The notes beneath the pieces were generated by a model, which saw only the letters and a list, made by a program, of their open reading frames with translations, ran no database searches and was not told the DNA's origin. 64,000 bases of DNA from Hypomesus transpacificus (lineage: Eukaryota > Chordata > Actinopteri > Osmeriformes > Osmeridae): positions 13,394,908 to 13,458,907 of the forward strand of contig NC_061061.1 of assembly GCF_021917145.1 (NCBI RefSeq). The letters run 5' to 3'. How positions within the stretch are numbered: position 1 is the first letter of the stretch; each line of letters starts with the position of its first letter. Below, piece by piece: positions 11,441 through 23,532 of the stretch. The position numbers and the translations under genes are program-made.

Positions 11441-14400
11441 CACACTTGATCTGTCCCTGCACTGCAACTGGAATCGTAGATACAAAAGTCACCGACAGGC
11501 AGGCAAGTGCTGTACGTGCAGGGCTGCAGTAATCTCTCAAAAACCCAGTTCAACACCCCTTGGAATACAAAATGTTTGTATTTGTTTGTGTTTTGTTTGT
11601 ATTAGGGATGGCCATGATTCCTACCTCCTGGGTCCTCTCCTTGAGGATGAACTGTGAAGGCGAGAGGCTGATAAGCGTGAGCTCTGCAGCAGTTCGTTTC
11701 TGCAGGTCAGAGTAGGCCACAGCTTTGATGAAGGCTGCCCTGGATCCCGTATTCCTCACACACACGCACACCTTGCTGACATGGCCTGCAGCCACACCTG
11801 TTAACGTAGTCACATAGCCATCGGATGTCTTCCGCAAGTCCTCAAGGATGATGTTGCTGGTGCCACCGTACCCTGAAAGAGGAATCTGAGAATGGAGAAT
11901 ATTTTAAGTTCAAATGGAATTGATGAGATACTGCTACTTAACATACAAATCCAGTATTTCCTTTCCAGTGTTGATCTCAAAGCTTTTTTTCTGGTACAAA
12001 ACTATTCTTAATTTCCCCATTTGTCTGAATGTACGTTGTAAGGCAAAAATAAGTAGGGGCTGCTGTTAGACGTGTAGATAACTCACTACCCATGACAATT
12101 CCTTTGTCAAGCCTGGCTTTTCTGGCTTTTATCACATCACAATATCTTCATCAATCAACAATGTTTCTGTCAATCAACGGATACAGCCTTCACTTACAGT
12201 AAACTTGACCCCAGGCTGAGAGGGTCGGACCCCAGACTGTTTGATCTCCAGCTTGGCCAGCATGCAGGCCACTCTAGTGGGGGCAAAGAGGAGGTGCACT
12301 GCCGTGTCCTCTCTGGGCCTGATGGAGAGCTCTCTGTGTCGAGTCAGACGCTCCTCAGACCCAAACATGCTCTGAAGCTGGAGGAGTGGACAGGGAGGAG
12401 CACAGAGAACAAAAGAAAGACTTAATTGGGTGTTTTTTTTTTATATATATAAAATAAAGGGCTAATATAAGACAAGAGCCTAATCCTAGACTTGAAAGGG
12501 TAATTGAAAGTTGATGATTCCATTACATTAAAAAATATTATTTATATTGACACAGGTTAAAGGCTCTGACAAATTCTTGTGAAATGGTTGAAGAAAATCC
12601 TCATATATCAACAACTGATGTTTAAAAGGTGAATGTAGTAGACAGTGAAATACTTTGTTTTGAGTTTATCTAATCTAATCAGCTAGAACAGTCTAAGAGT
12701 GTTATATATGTGGTTCATGAAAGTAGAAACAATGACATAAGCTAACCCCTTTAACTTCTGGGAATTTTTGTATACTATAAAAAGGACTGGGCAAGAAAAA
12801 CTGAAGTGTTTAATTGGTAGAAAGTCCCCAAAATGCGGCTAACAATAAATTAAGTCTAGAGAAATTCTTGGAAAAAAAGACTGTTGCAAGAACATTATTT
12901 CTAACACACCACTTATAATTATGATGATTTTTCCATGTTCCTAAATAACTGAATCACTCAATTGAAATTCAAATCAAAAATAAATTCTAACCTGGAAGCA
13001 GTCCTGATCCTGTCCTCTGATCAGCAAACGCAGTTGGTGTGTTGTGTGCACAGAATTGTTTCGAAGGACCAGCTTCTGTTGTCTGGAACAAACAGGCATG
13101 TCAGAAATATGATTAGGACATTAAGACGCAAGTTAAGATCTCTGCAGTGTATTTAGATTAAATAATTAATTAAAATGATTCATTACACAGCTCTGCCCAA
13201 AGTGACCCCTCCCCAGGCCATGAACTGCTTGTTGGAGAGAATAGGTGGCACAACACTGGGCTCCATGGACGATGAGTTAGTCTTCACTTCATTCTCCTGA
13301 ATAACCTCTCCTTTCAAAATCACCTCATATTGAGGGCCTGATGGCTGCACTAGGATCGTCAAAACACTGGGGAGAAATATGTGAAGCATTAATAACAAAG
13401 TTTTTTTCTTTTCTCAATAAAGCACTTTTAGAGAAGCATAAAAAGTAGTTAAAATGTTAGCAAACAATAGATAGGATACCAAGTACACTTCTGTTGAAAA
13501 GTTTGGGGTCACCTCTCTAAAGAAGAAAATAATACATTTGGCCATTAAAATAATATCAAATTGATCTGAAATAAAGTGTTACTGGAATTAGCAGATTGTT
13601 AATGGGGTCTGTGTTCCAATGGCATGCCAAGTTTAAATGGAAAATTAAGGGAAAATAATAACCTTTCCCTGTACTTCTTATAACCCTTTGCAGAGAATGA
13701 GATCACAATGCCTTGCCCTTCTCCTGTTCGTAAAGACAGCTCGTCAGGTTTGACTGAGAAGTCTTCATCATCGCTGCTCTAAAAAGGGAACCCATGGGGT
13801 TAGGAAGGGGGAGATTATATTAACAACACAGACACAGAATTATACAATACCTGTTATATGGTTTTTAATGATACAGAATCTCAAATTACGTCTAACTAAA
13901 ATATAAACAATACCTTGAGCTTCAGCTGCACATCAATATTGCCGGCGTTCTTTAGTGGGAGAGTCTGCTGGCTCGATTTACCAAACAAAGCAGAGAGGTA
14001 CACAGTCTGCAGAGGACAAACATACCAGAACAGTTACTAAGTTGTTGTTCTACCAAGTTGCTTCTATATTTTCTGTTATTTATTTATTTGTTTGTTGTTC
14101 TTTCAAATGCATTTGAAGCACTGTGCAGCTCCTACCTGTAGGTCTTTGGGAGTATGTACCCTGGCTGTCCCTGACCTCGCACAGAGAGGGATGCTTGTGA
14201 TTAAATGACTTGCACCAGGACAATCCACCTCAATGTCCACACGAGCACTGTGTTCATCAGGTGGCCCCAGTACTCCTGAAATACAACACAATCCTAATGA
14301 AATTCTGGTGAATGAATGGTGTGGTGCAAATAAGTGTACCAAACGATGAAACAATACCTGTGCAAGAGGCATATTTTTGTGGCGCATGAAAGTGAACCCA

Positions 14401-15923
14401 CACCATGAAGCACTCAGGATTCTGAAAAAAAGTTAGCAAATTACAGATTGTTTTAACCTTTTAATCAATCACAAACAGAAGCAGGCTAAACCAGGGTGTG
14501 GGTGATTCAAAGTTCATAAAACTGGGCCTTACCTCTCCATAGCTAGCGTGCATTACATGATTAATCAAATATGGAGCACTTGGAGTAGTAGTGTGATCTG
14601 CCAGAAGCATCTCCTCAGATTTCATGCCAACCGGACTCTTGGAGAGGGTGAAGCAGCGCCTGGCTGATGCATTCTGGGAAAATATGGCACACAAAAATAG
14701 AACAAGTAGGCCTGAGTAACTTCCAAACTAGCATTGGTTCCCTACATTTACCCATGACTTATCTTTGATGTCATACTGTAGCTATCCAAGTTACGGAATT
14801 AGCTGTACCGCCACATCCTCAATGTTGCAAGTCAGAATCTAACAGCAAAGTTACAGTGAAGTGTGTACTATTCTAATTACTACGGTATACTCACTGCAGT
14901 GATGACCAGGCGGAGGGGCAAGGTGGCGTGGGTTCTGTTGAAGAGTTTCAGAGGAAGAGCTTTAGCACTGCCACCTGCCAGATCTCCAAAGTCCAGACTA
15001 CCAGATTTACCAACATCTATCTGTAAGTAGAGAGACATTAATTATTTATTCACTTTTTATAATAAATATGTTGTATTTGAAACAATGTATAGTACAAAGA
15101 TAAGGTATCACATAAGAAAATGTAACACATAATGGGTAAGATCAAACTTTAAAGTAGCCTGAATTATGTTACACCACAGCTACAGTTTATGACTTGATTA
15201 ACATGACATTTGGTCCTTATAAAACCCTTAGCCCTCCATATGTATACACCCACCCCCTGGGTTACACAAAGAAATGGCAAACAATTCCTTTAAAACCAGA
15301 ACCACCCACTCACCTCCAGAGCTGGATTCTCAGCTATGGCCATGAGCACCACCTTTTTTGAAAATACCTGGAAGATTCCAGTAAAAAGATGTTCATTTGC
15401 CATTATTCTGCCATTTCTGTACTGCTACTGAACTGTTGCTTGGTTAATTGTTAAATACATTGATGTATTGATTTGAATTCGATCCAATCAAACATACAAC
15501 AAACAAATCAAGTACTAACCTCAGCCCGTGAGGCAGGGTAAGCCTCAGAGGAGGCAGGCCAAGAAGCCACACTAAGAACAAGCTGATAGACCCCCGCCTG
15601 TGGAGGGATAAACAGAATCTTCTGCTCTTCAGTGCTCCTGGGCCCAATGATTGTCTTGTTCTTGACGATCAGCAACTGGTAAGGCAGGCTGTCGACCTGT
15701 GGTTAAGACGTGGTTACTTAATTCACTCCTTCAGGTCACTTATACCAAGTATTGTCAGAAAAATGAATCTTTACCATTTTGCCATCTATCGAGAAGCTGG
15801 TGAGGGAAATGGAGACTTGCTGCCATCGCTCTGAAGGGTTGAACAGGCTGAGGGAGGTTTGGGAGGCGATGCCCACACAGCAGGCCTGGGGGAAACGGAG
15901 CTCCTCTGGAACCACCACTTCAT
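5694..15923 (-). CDS. cep192: CEP192 exons 20-46: PapD/MSP-like C-terminal half
   Basis: Exons: 15775-15923, 15520-15696, 15314-15367, 14895-15020, 14533-14673, 14358-14421, 14136-14275, 13914-14006, 13663-13778, 13187-13366, 12992-13082, 12198-12377, 11625-11885, 11282-11403, 11081-11190, 10798-10960, 10379-10587, 9981-10104, 9656-9761, 9384-9573, 9053-9129, 7478-7573, 7187-7306, 6976-7088, 6330-6456, 6059-6117 and 5694-5826. The series begins with DEVVVPEELRFPQACCVGIA, and beta-rich immunoglobulin-like modules follow (ASH/PapD-like repeats of SPD-2). Landmarks: SNKQFMAWGGVTLGR, LLFAPTRVACMLAKLEIKQ, RNTGSRAAFIKAV, YDLPQRPNEAQIFF, VSLDVLPVKGPQGQ, FRCSRVSGILGPRE and RGDYAQFWDLESH. Four introns hold transposon remains or microsatellites, but none interrupts an exon. 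Confidence 0.95.
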
Positions 15924-17654
15924 CTGGATGGTGCGAGAAAGGAAGGAGGTCGACAGACACATTAAGGGGTACAGAACAACGTCACCGTCGACACCAAGGT
16001 ATTGTAGACATTCAAGTCAGACATCAAGACTTCAGGTCTCACCTCTGAGTTCAGGGAGGCCTCCAGGGTTCCAGGGGCCCGCTCGGAGATGACTGTAGGG
16101 CTTCCCTAGAAGCATGCCTGGGTCCTGCTGGCTGTGGTGGGAGTGATGGATTGGGTAGCCGACATGCAGACCTCCATGTACAGCGTCAATAGACCCTTGG
16201 ACATGGTGTCTCATTGAGGCTTCAACACCTTGAGGTCCAGCCGAAGACACTTTGTACAGGCTACCGCCTAACTCAAAGTGGTACGAATCAGGTTGCAGGA
16301 ATCGCTCTGACCCCAGATACTGCTGGGACAGCTGGGAGCTGAACAGACCACGTGAAGGACAGAAGCTGACCAGGGCTCCCTGAGGCTTGAAGCTGGGGAT
16401 GGGAATGCGGTGCTGCTCCTCTGAGGGGTAGGTGGGGGACAGACCGAAACCTCCTCCAGGAAAGGCACTTGGCTGGGCCGGCATACCAGTCCACTGCTGG
16501 GAGGGTTGTCTCACCATGTTGAGCGGTTGCTGAATATTCAAGTTACTGGAGTAGCCAGAGTCAACCTTTCTGAGCTGGCACACGCTCGGGTCAGTGGGGT
16601 GCTTGTGTGGCCCATACGCCGACCCTGTGTCCTTGGTCCCAGTGTGAATGTTACACTCACTCTGACTACGCCCGCAGCCCAGTGAAAAGCAACATCGCAG
16701 GTCAGGGCTTTTAGAGTAATTACGATGTTGATCCGGGCTCTTGGAGTGGCGTGGAGACCCGTGGCTTTGGGGTAGCCCACAAGCGTTGGCAGGTACCATC
16801 TGGGCCTCCTGTTCCAATGGTGGAGTGGGACTGGCTCTGACGATAGTTGTGCTTAATGACATTGTCCCATTTTTCTGCAAAAGGCAGTGGTCATTGTTGC
16901 ACTTAAATTAGACAACAGGAGACAAGGCCTTCCTTCAAAGCAGTTAAAAATTAATAAAAATAAAATGTATGGCCCACAGAAAACCCATCCAGTACTGAGT
17001 CTCAGGTGTGTTTTACCTTGTGCTTGTCCGGGGTGGGTAGACAGGTGCTGTCGTTGAGGGAGATGTAGGTGAGCCTGCTGATGCTAGAGCAGGTGGTCTG
17101 AGGGGATGTCTCACAGTGGAGTGTGTCAGCCACTTGACTAATGGAGGACAATGCAAGGGACAAAGAGAGAAGGAATCCCATTGTCAATGACAGCAGTAAC
17201 ACAGAGGCACAAGGCTATTGAGAAATTAAATATTACCCCCCCCCCCCCCCAAAAAAAATTAAAATCATATAACAAATGCCCAGATAGTATTAGGATTGAT
17301 TTAAATTTAAAACCCGGCCTTACAACAAAGCAAAGAACAGTTTCCCATTGTTTAACATGCATAAATGACAACATAGATGCATAGTTAAACACTGATGAGG
17401 AGACAGTGGTCTGGTTTAAAGCCAAGAGTTAGGAGGAGTTAGTACCCATCAGCACTGGTTATGGATGTCTGGCTGGGGGATGAGTGTGTAAGAGGGGAGG
17501 TGGAGGGCCTAAAGGACTGGTTCTCCTCCATGCCTGCAGCCGCCGGGCCCACAAAACCATGAAACACATCTGCAAAAGACATACAACAATCCATTGTTGA
17601 CAGGGTACAGATTCAATATTAATTTGTATGCAAGAAAAACATGCTTAAAAGTAG

Positions 17655-17693
<39 letters not shown>

Positions 17694-20600
17694 TCCAGGA
17701 TGTTTTAGACCCTGATATTCTATTCTAACCATGTGTGCTTTGAGCAAGCTAAGGATTTTTTTCCTATTAATGGGCAACTTCCTACAGCTGGGGCATTTGC
17801 AACCAACTGTAAGACCAGTTCAAAATTGACTGTTCTCCATACCATGCCTGTCATTGCAGCTTGCAGACATTAGTTCATTTTCACTTCCAGCTGACTTGGC
17901 TGTCGATGGCTGTTGTGAGTCAACAAAACTTGGACCAGGATTGGTTGATGCAGTCGGCATGCAGCTGGCAGGAAAAGAACATCTCCTGGAGTCCCTGTTG
18001 TTACATGGAGTGTCTACGGTGTTCTGACTGGAACGATTAGACGTAGCATCATGACATGCATTACCGTTTGCTCCGACAAAATCTTTAGCTTTACAACTGG
18101 TGGTGGACTGTCTGTCGCTTTGAGTAGAGATGCCATGTTTTGCATGCTGAATTGAAGCTTGGCAGTCCTGAAGGGAGAGGTGGAGGCTGTCTGCCCCCAG
18201 GCTCAGCAGGTCAAAGTTAGGAGGGGATCCCGATGTCTCGCTATCACTACTCCTGGACACGTCGGTCTTCTTCAAGTACTTTTCCATGTCAAAATTGTTG
18301 ACTTCGCCAGCCAAGGTGGTCCTCTGAAGAACATCCACCAGGGAACTCTGGTCGAACTGGCCCCTCTGAACCTGGTTCTGTCTCTCCAAGGGAGAGAAGG
18401 GCACATCAGAACTAGAGCCAGTTATCAGCCTGCTGCTGCTGCTCAGGCCTTTGATGTGTCTTCGTTTGGACAGCTCCATGATCATGGCAGCCAGCTGGTT
18501 TGGATCGGTGCTAATGGAGGCGTCATTGATGGCGGAAGCGATAGAGCTGATACTCAGCATCTGGTGGCTCGTGTTGCCGGGTGAATTGCAGGTCTGGTTG
18601 GCTGACCCCAACCCCGCAACACCTGACCAATCAGGGTGGTGAGTCGACAAAGTTTGATCCTACAGAAAGAACAGGCAGAGAAATTATTAGATTGTGACAT
18701 AAAAATTATTCTATGTATAACAAAGCAATGTTTGGACACAGGAACAAACCTTTTGAGAAGGTTCTGGATCAGCTGTCTCCTTTAGAGACATGTGGTCTGA
18801 GGGATTCTCTAAAGTCTTTTCCAAGTCCTCTGCAAGAATAAACATCACAATATTAGGGACTGGGGTAAATGTGATATTGGTTAAGGTGATATTATGTAGC
18901 AGTCTTGGTGTAGTGCCAATGTTTACCAGCAATCATGGTGTGGTCTGCATCAGTAAGCTGCACTGTTTCACTGTGAACAGAGACGTTTCTTGAGGCAAAG
19001 TCGGAAGGGCGGATCAGAGCAAACGGCTCTCTCTTTTCTGGGGAGGTAATCATGTAACCAAAGGAAGGCTGGAAAGAGAATAAGATAGCATGTAACTGAA
19101 TTTGTCTTAAATAAAGAACTCCTACAGATCTATATAGATCCACCATCGACAACAACATTTCTTACTGACCCTTCTGACTCCATCTTCCTCATTGACCCCA
19201 AGGCAACCCAGAGCCTCCGACCGTTGCTGAAAGAACTCCCCCAGGGTCAGTCGCAGGTAACTTTGGTTTCCCGTCTCAAACTCTGAGGAAACCTGGGAGG
19301 CCCTCATCAGGATGTGTCCACTTGCCGGCAGCTTCCAGGAGCTGTCTGACACGCTTGGGCTGCAGTTAGCCACCTCTATCTGCTCCTCCTAGAGGAGAAA
19401 TTGTAGCTAAAGATTGATTCTAATAGACATCAATAAAACTTTTGAGCTATTTTCAGGTAACTTACTGATACTGACCCCATGTATTAAAATAGTAGTAAAG
19501 TAGTGGCCAAGACAAGAGACAGAGAGAGGGAGAGAGGCGTGATGTCCAACTGCTGACCTACCTGCATGAACTGGTGCTCCTTCTCAAACTCCTCCTGGTC
19601 TTTGATGATCTTGTCAATGGCATTACCTGAAAACGTTTTCATTGGAATTTTATGGCAATGTGGTTGACAATTTTCATCGAATATTCTGTTTAAAAACATA
19701 TTTCTTAAGATAGTAAACCTTTATTCTTACTTGCAGGAAGAAAGTCCTCGGTCTTAAATTGCTCAATGTTTTTTTCAGGCATGTTTGCATAACATTCTTT
19801 ATCAAAGGAGGAGTAGTATGCCAGATCAGTTACCCAATTCCCCTCTTCATTCTGGTACACTACATTTTCATCGGCACCTGGTTAACACAAATTAAATCCA
19901 ACTAACCATCCACAGATCTGGTCATCTATAGGCTTCTGCATTTTTCTATAGTACACCTATCCAATCTGTGGATTATTTAGATAGCTGTACTAGGTCTGTG
20001 AAAAGTGAACAATGTCTAAATCTGTGTTTCATCCCAATTGCAACTCTCTTACCTTGTTGGAGCTCCGTTGCCATGGTGTCAGGGCAGAGGTTCCAGACAT
20101 CGTCTGAGTGCTCCTGATGGAAGCTTTGAGAGAAGTACTTGGGCTCCAAGGAAGTGGAAGGCACTTTCTCTTCCTCAATCTGGCTGTCCGAGGGCTCAGG
20201 TACAGAGTCCCCCAAAGGTCCCCCTCTCATCCCTAGGGGAGGCTTGGCACTGTCCGCTTCATCCACCCCCTCAACATCATCGTCACTTTCATCGTCCTGG
20301 TCACCACAGTCAGGGGGCAGTACCTGGGACCAGTCACAGGTGCCCTGGTGGTGGGCTGTGGCTGAGAAGTCCCAGAGTCTGGAGGTGGCTTCTACCGTTC
20401 CCACTGGACCCACACGGTCCCCAATCTAAAGCAAACGGAAAGTATGGCAAGTTACAATTATACAGGGATAAAAAACGTGGTCCTAGTTGTCGTTATCTAT
20501 GGCTGTGTACTATAATTTCAACATTTATTTACAAAATGGTATGTCAGAATAGAGAAAATCATTAATTATCATCACAGTGATTCATCATACATGGTGGTAG

Positions 20601-23532
20601 AGGCTGTTATTGGAGTGCTGAGCTACCTCACTGTGTCTTGGTAAGCCATCGTTTTCCAGTCCTGGAAGGGAGTGCAGATCATCACTTTCCTCTCCAACTC
20701 CACCACTACCCACAATGCCAAGCCCTCGCAGGATGTCATAGGTTGTCTGAACGCCGGTGTGGGTAGGAAGGGAGGAGGCTGTCAGCCTTTCATTGTTCAC
20801 ACTCTCCTCACTCCCACTGCTTCCATCACCCCCTCCTCCATCACCTGTGATCCAACAATATGGACGTTATAACAATATATACAAATTGGACAGAGTTGTG
20901 AGTTATCATAATCTGTTTGAAAATGAAAAATGTATTATAAATATATGGATTTTAAACCACACAGTGCATTACAAATTATATTTTAGGGGTTTCATATCTT
21001 GAAAACAATGATTCAACACTTTCTATGATTAAAATATGACTTTCACAATTAATCTCCATTGGTTTTAGGAAAACAAGACAAATACTTATAGCAGAAACAA
21101 TGTATTTGCAAGACCAATCGTCAGTCCATCCACAAGTGTGGTACTGTACCAAAGGCATGGTAATTTACCTGGAACAGACGAGTTGATGACCTGACCTTCC
21201 GCTGAGTGCCGGTGTTCGATTCCAGACGAACGGTGAGCATTCCAACCGGAGAGGCACTCATCATCAGAACTGCCTCCCTCAAGCCCCGGTCTGAAGTTTG
21301 GACGATTGCTCTCTCCAATCTATTTGCAGATACAAAACTCAGTCAAATAAAAAGTGGAGAACTTCAGTTTGAACAGTAATTTACATAACCTCAAAATACA
21401 TGGTCTCAAAAGTAGTCAAATTAAAAATGTTTGATTTAAGCAACTTTTAGCTAATGCATAGGTACCCTCTATTATCCAAAGCTAAACTTTTGATGCACGA
21501 GACTGGTGAGCAGTCATGGGAAGCTCACCAGCTGTCTGAAGGTGCTGGGCAACAGATGGGACCTGGTGAAGCTCCGCCTCTTGGCTGCCTCCAGCTCGTC
21601 CTCAGTGTCCTCCTCATCACTGGCAGGACAGGAGTCCATCCCTGTGGCAGCCAGTCGCACATCCGGCATCTGGGAGTCCTCCTGTCATCACAAAATCAGA
21701 CTGAATGTTCCTGTAAGAGGCAATGAACCGTTTGTGGGGGACCAACAACAGGCAAACTGGGTGCTGAAATGCATTTTCCATTTGACTTATAATTTAAGAA
21801 AATGGAAAACAAGGAGCTGGACCCTGGTTAGAGGGGCACACGTTGTCTTACAGCAGGAATCTCCTGACCCTCCACCTGACCTCGCTGCATGGCCGGAGGA
21901 ACCAGCATGTCATCATTCATGTGGACCATATCAATCTCATCATCTGGGGATTGAAAAACAAAAAGACAGACTCCCTTAAAATTGGATATTGTGTTATAAT
22001 TTCCCTCCACTTAGTTCAATTTAGAGGGAGACTAAAAGGAGGGATGGGGAACAAACCAGTGATATCCATGACCATGCTGTCCAAAGACATGAGCTTTTCA
22101 TTGGCTAAGAAACTGGAGTCATTGCCACTGCAGCAGTCGTCACTTTCCGTACTGGCGGGATTCTCTTTCTCTACTGTTGCAAACAGGGTTAGGTCCTAGG
22201 GAGACACAGGGCAAGCAGAAGTTTGGACAATAGGTCACAAAAGGCTTTCACATTCATCAGCACAGGCATAGATGGTGTTCATAAAAGTATTCTCTAAAAT
22301 GTTTTTTATTTTTGAAGGAGAAACATTTTACCTTTTCCTTCAAAGTATCCTTGTTTCCCATGTGTAAGAACTTATCTAAGAGAAATGAAGAACGAGAAAA
22401 ACGATTACCTCTTTCGCAGGTCACCAAAACTACATTGGCTAGAGTAGAATGAGCAGTTTTGTGTATGTCAAACCAGGTCAAGACAAGACAGTGTGGCCCA
22501 TCCCCTGTCCAGCCAAATATACATCAGCTCAGACAGTATTTGTATGTATGGTCGTTCTTACCAGTTCTGGGCTTTATGGATTGTCCTGAAGCCTGGGAGA
22601 GAGAACCCAGTGTGAAGACATTTGATCTGGATTCATCCAGCTCCACCTTCAATAGCATGTCTGAGAAACGGTGGGCTGCAATGAAGTCATCAGCATTTTC
22701 CCTGGTTGGAAAACAGTTGGAAACAGATCTAAATTCAAAATGGTTTCTTGTGCCACAATATCACAGCTGAAATGTTCATATTTAACATTTACTTTAGAAA
22801 TATTTGGGGTTGTGAGGCAACCCAGGCTCAGTAGCCATTCAACCCTCAGCCAGCTAGAACCCAAACAAAGACTATGGACGAACAAGAGTGCCGTTTGCTC
22901 CATAGTTTATTTTATTATAACAAGAATTTTAATTTAGTCTGGAAATAATGTAAGCCCTTCCCATGTATCGTTTTCATGAAAAAGTGCATAAACTTACATG
23001 TAACCTGCTTAAGTGATGGGATCAAATGATAAAATAATTGGCTAATACTCACGTGTTATCCATGAAACTAAGGGCAAATTTGCCTTTATCTTCATAAGAG
23101 GACTCCTGCAAAAGCTGGCCATTCCCCAAATAAGATGCCTCAATGGTATCTACCCTGTGAAGGTAGTCACAAGGTGTTTCAGACAACAAAGCCCCAAAAA
23201 GTATCGATGTACTCTCTTACAAGAGGCGAGTTGTACACGGTGTGTACTTGTTGTTGTGTACTTAACAGCTGTGTTGTAATGTGAACAAATTTTAATTTTA
23301 GTAGATCATTATTTGAGGAGTACAGAAAAAAACCTGTGGTAAATAATCTGGGCTGAGTGTGACCACACCTGTTGTGTATGTCCACTCCAGGTCTAACTTT
23401 AGCCAATGTCGATGCAGCCACTGGCAGCCCAGGAGTTGAACCCAATGTGACATTAGCACAGCTGCTGCCCTGGGACTGTGACAGGAAACTTGGGATCGGC
23501 TCATCTTCCAGGTTGCAGAGTCTCTCCATCAT
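5694..23532 (-). CDS. cep192: CEP192, centrosomal scaffold (SPD-2 orthologue)
   Basis: This is the vertebrate orthologue of SPD-2. It recruits PLK4, Aurora A, PLK1 and pericentriolar material for centriole duplication and spindle assembly. I could join 46 coding exons, all with compatible phases, into 2559 codons, very close to the human protein (about 2537 residues). The start at 23532 (MMERLCNLEDEPIPSFL) follows an acceptor at 23577, so the 5' UTR is interrupted by an intron. Landmarks: LPVAASTLA near residue 40 (the PLK1-docking threonine region), VVYQNEEGNWVTDLAYY near residues 540-560 (Aurora A-binding region), SYLRLTLGEFFQQRSEALG, ITSPEKREPFALIR, MEKYLKKT, then PapD/MSP-like repeats from about residue 1390. 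The C-terminus reads KVNLRNNS...HSKYSLRSQHYINLPVQFKP and ends at 5694. The exon blocks are itemised in the next three entries. Confidence 0.97.
7629..8925 (+). mobile_element. Solo LTR of an endogenous retrovirus-type element
   Basis: The 1297-bp unit starts TGTAGC and ends GCTACA, a perfect 6-bp inverted terminal repeat of TG...CA type. It is flanked on both sides by the 4-bp duplication AGAG (7625-7628 and 8926-8929). A CCAAT box (8160-8164) and a TATAAAA box (8209-8215) are followed by polyadenylation signals AATAAA at 8706-8711 and 8840-8845, as expected for U3-R-U5. No gag, pol or env reading frame and no second LTR is present, so this is a recombined solo LTR. It lies in the CEP192 intron between exons 9053-9129 and 7478-7573, antisense to the gene. 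The family assignment is inferred. Confidence 0.82.
9234..9257. repeat. Poly-C followed by (CA)n
   Basis: Eleven C bases run into a short CA microsatellite in a CEP192 intron. Confidence 0.9.
11410..11436. repeat. (CA)n microsatellite
   Basis: About 13 CA units lie just upstream (in the sense of CEP192 transcription) of the acceptor of exon 11282-11403. In transcript sense it is a TG run close to the splice site. Confidence 0.92.
13488..13645 (+). mobile_element. Tc1-like transposon terminal fragment
   Basis: It contains GAAAAGTTTGGGGTCACCT, CATTAAAATAATATCAAATT and GTTCCAATGGCATG. These match the terminal repeat and 5' leader of the widespread teleost Tc1 family with CAAAAGTTTGGGGTCAC ends. 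There is no transposase frame. It lies in the CEP192 intron just before exon 13663-13778. Confidence 0.75.
16043..19388 (-). CDS. cep192: CEP192 exons 13-19: central disordered region
   Basis: Exons: 19170-19388, 18927-19068, 18750-18829, 17843-18659 (817 nt), 17446-17569, 17017-17137 and 16043-16874 (832 nt), covering residues about 609-1386. Conserved blocks are SYLRLTLGEFFQQRSEALGC, RPSFGYMITSPEKREPFALI, LSISSIASAINDASISTDPN and NNFDMEKYLKKTDVSR. The two long exons are Ser/Pro/His/Gln-rich and diverge fast, as in mammals. Exon 13 ends at a weak GTCAGT donor that overlaps a stronger-looking GTAAGA. Confidence 0.92.
17235..17258. repeat. Poly-C/poly-A tract
   Basis: Fifteen C bases are followed by eight A bases in a CEP192 intron. 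The length is prone to sequencing error. Confidence 0.9.
17656..17694. repeat. (TA)n plus poly-T
   Basis: About 15 TA units followed by T10, in the CEP192 intron between exons 17843-18659 and 17446-17569. Confidence 0.92.
19562..23532 (-). CDS. cep192: CEP192 exons 1-12: kinase-docking N-terminus
   Basis: Exons: 23369-23532, 23053-23154, 22562-22701, 22332-22375, 22057-22195, 21852-21943, 21529-21681, 21169-21319, 20591-20844, 20053-20425, 19731-19877 and 19562-19626. They cover residues 1 to about 608. The 44-nt exon at 22332-22375 (DKFLHMGNKDTLKEK) is needed to keep the frame between its neighbours. The region is acidic and largely disordered. Best conserved are the extreme N-terminus and exon 11 (19731-19877, Aurora A-binding segment). 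The acidic stretch DDEIDMVHMNDDMLVPPAM (21852-21943) lies where human CEP192 has its PLK4-binding segment, but it is shorter and has lost most aromatic residues. Confidence 0.9.

Noticed and set aside
15779-16092. Long plus-strand frames opposite CEP192 exons
   Set aside because: Shadows of the real minus-strand coding exons; no similarity of their own.
17151-17384. Open frame spanning the poly-C/poly-A tract
   Set aside because: Low-complexity artefact within a CEP192 intron, on the opposite strand.
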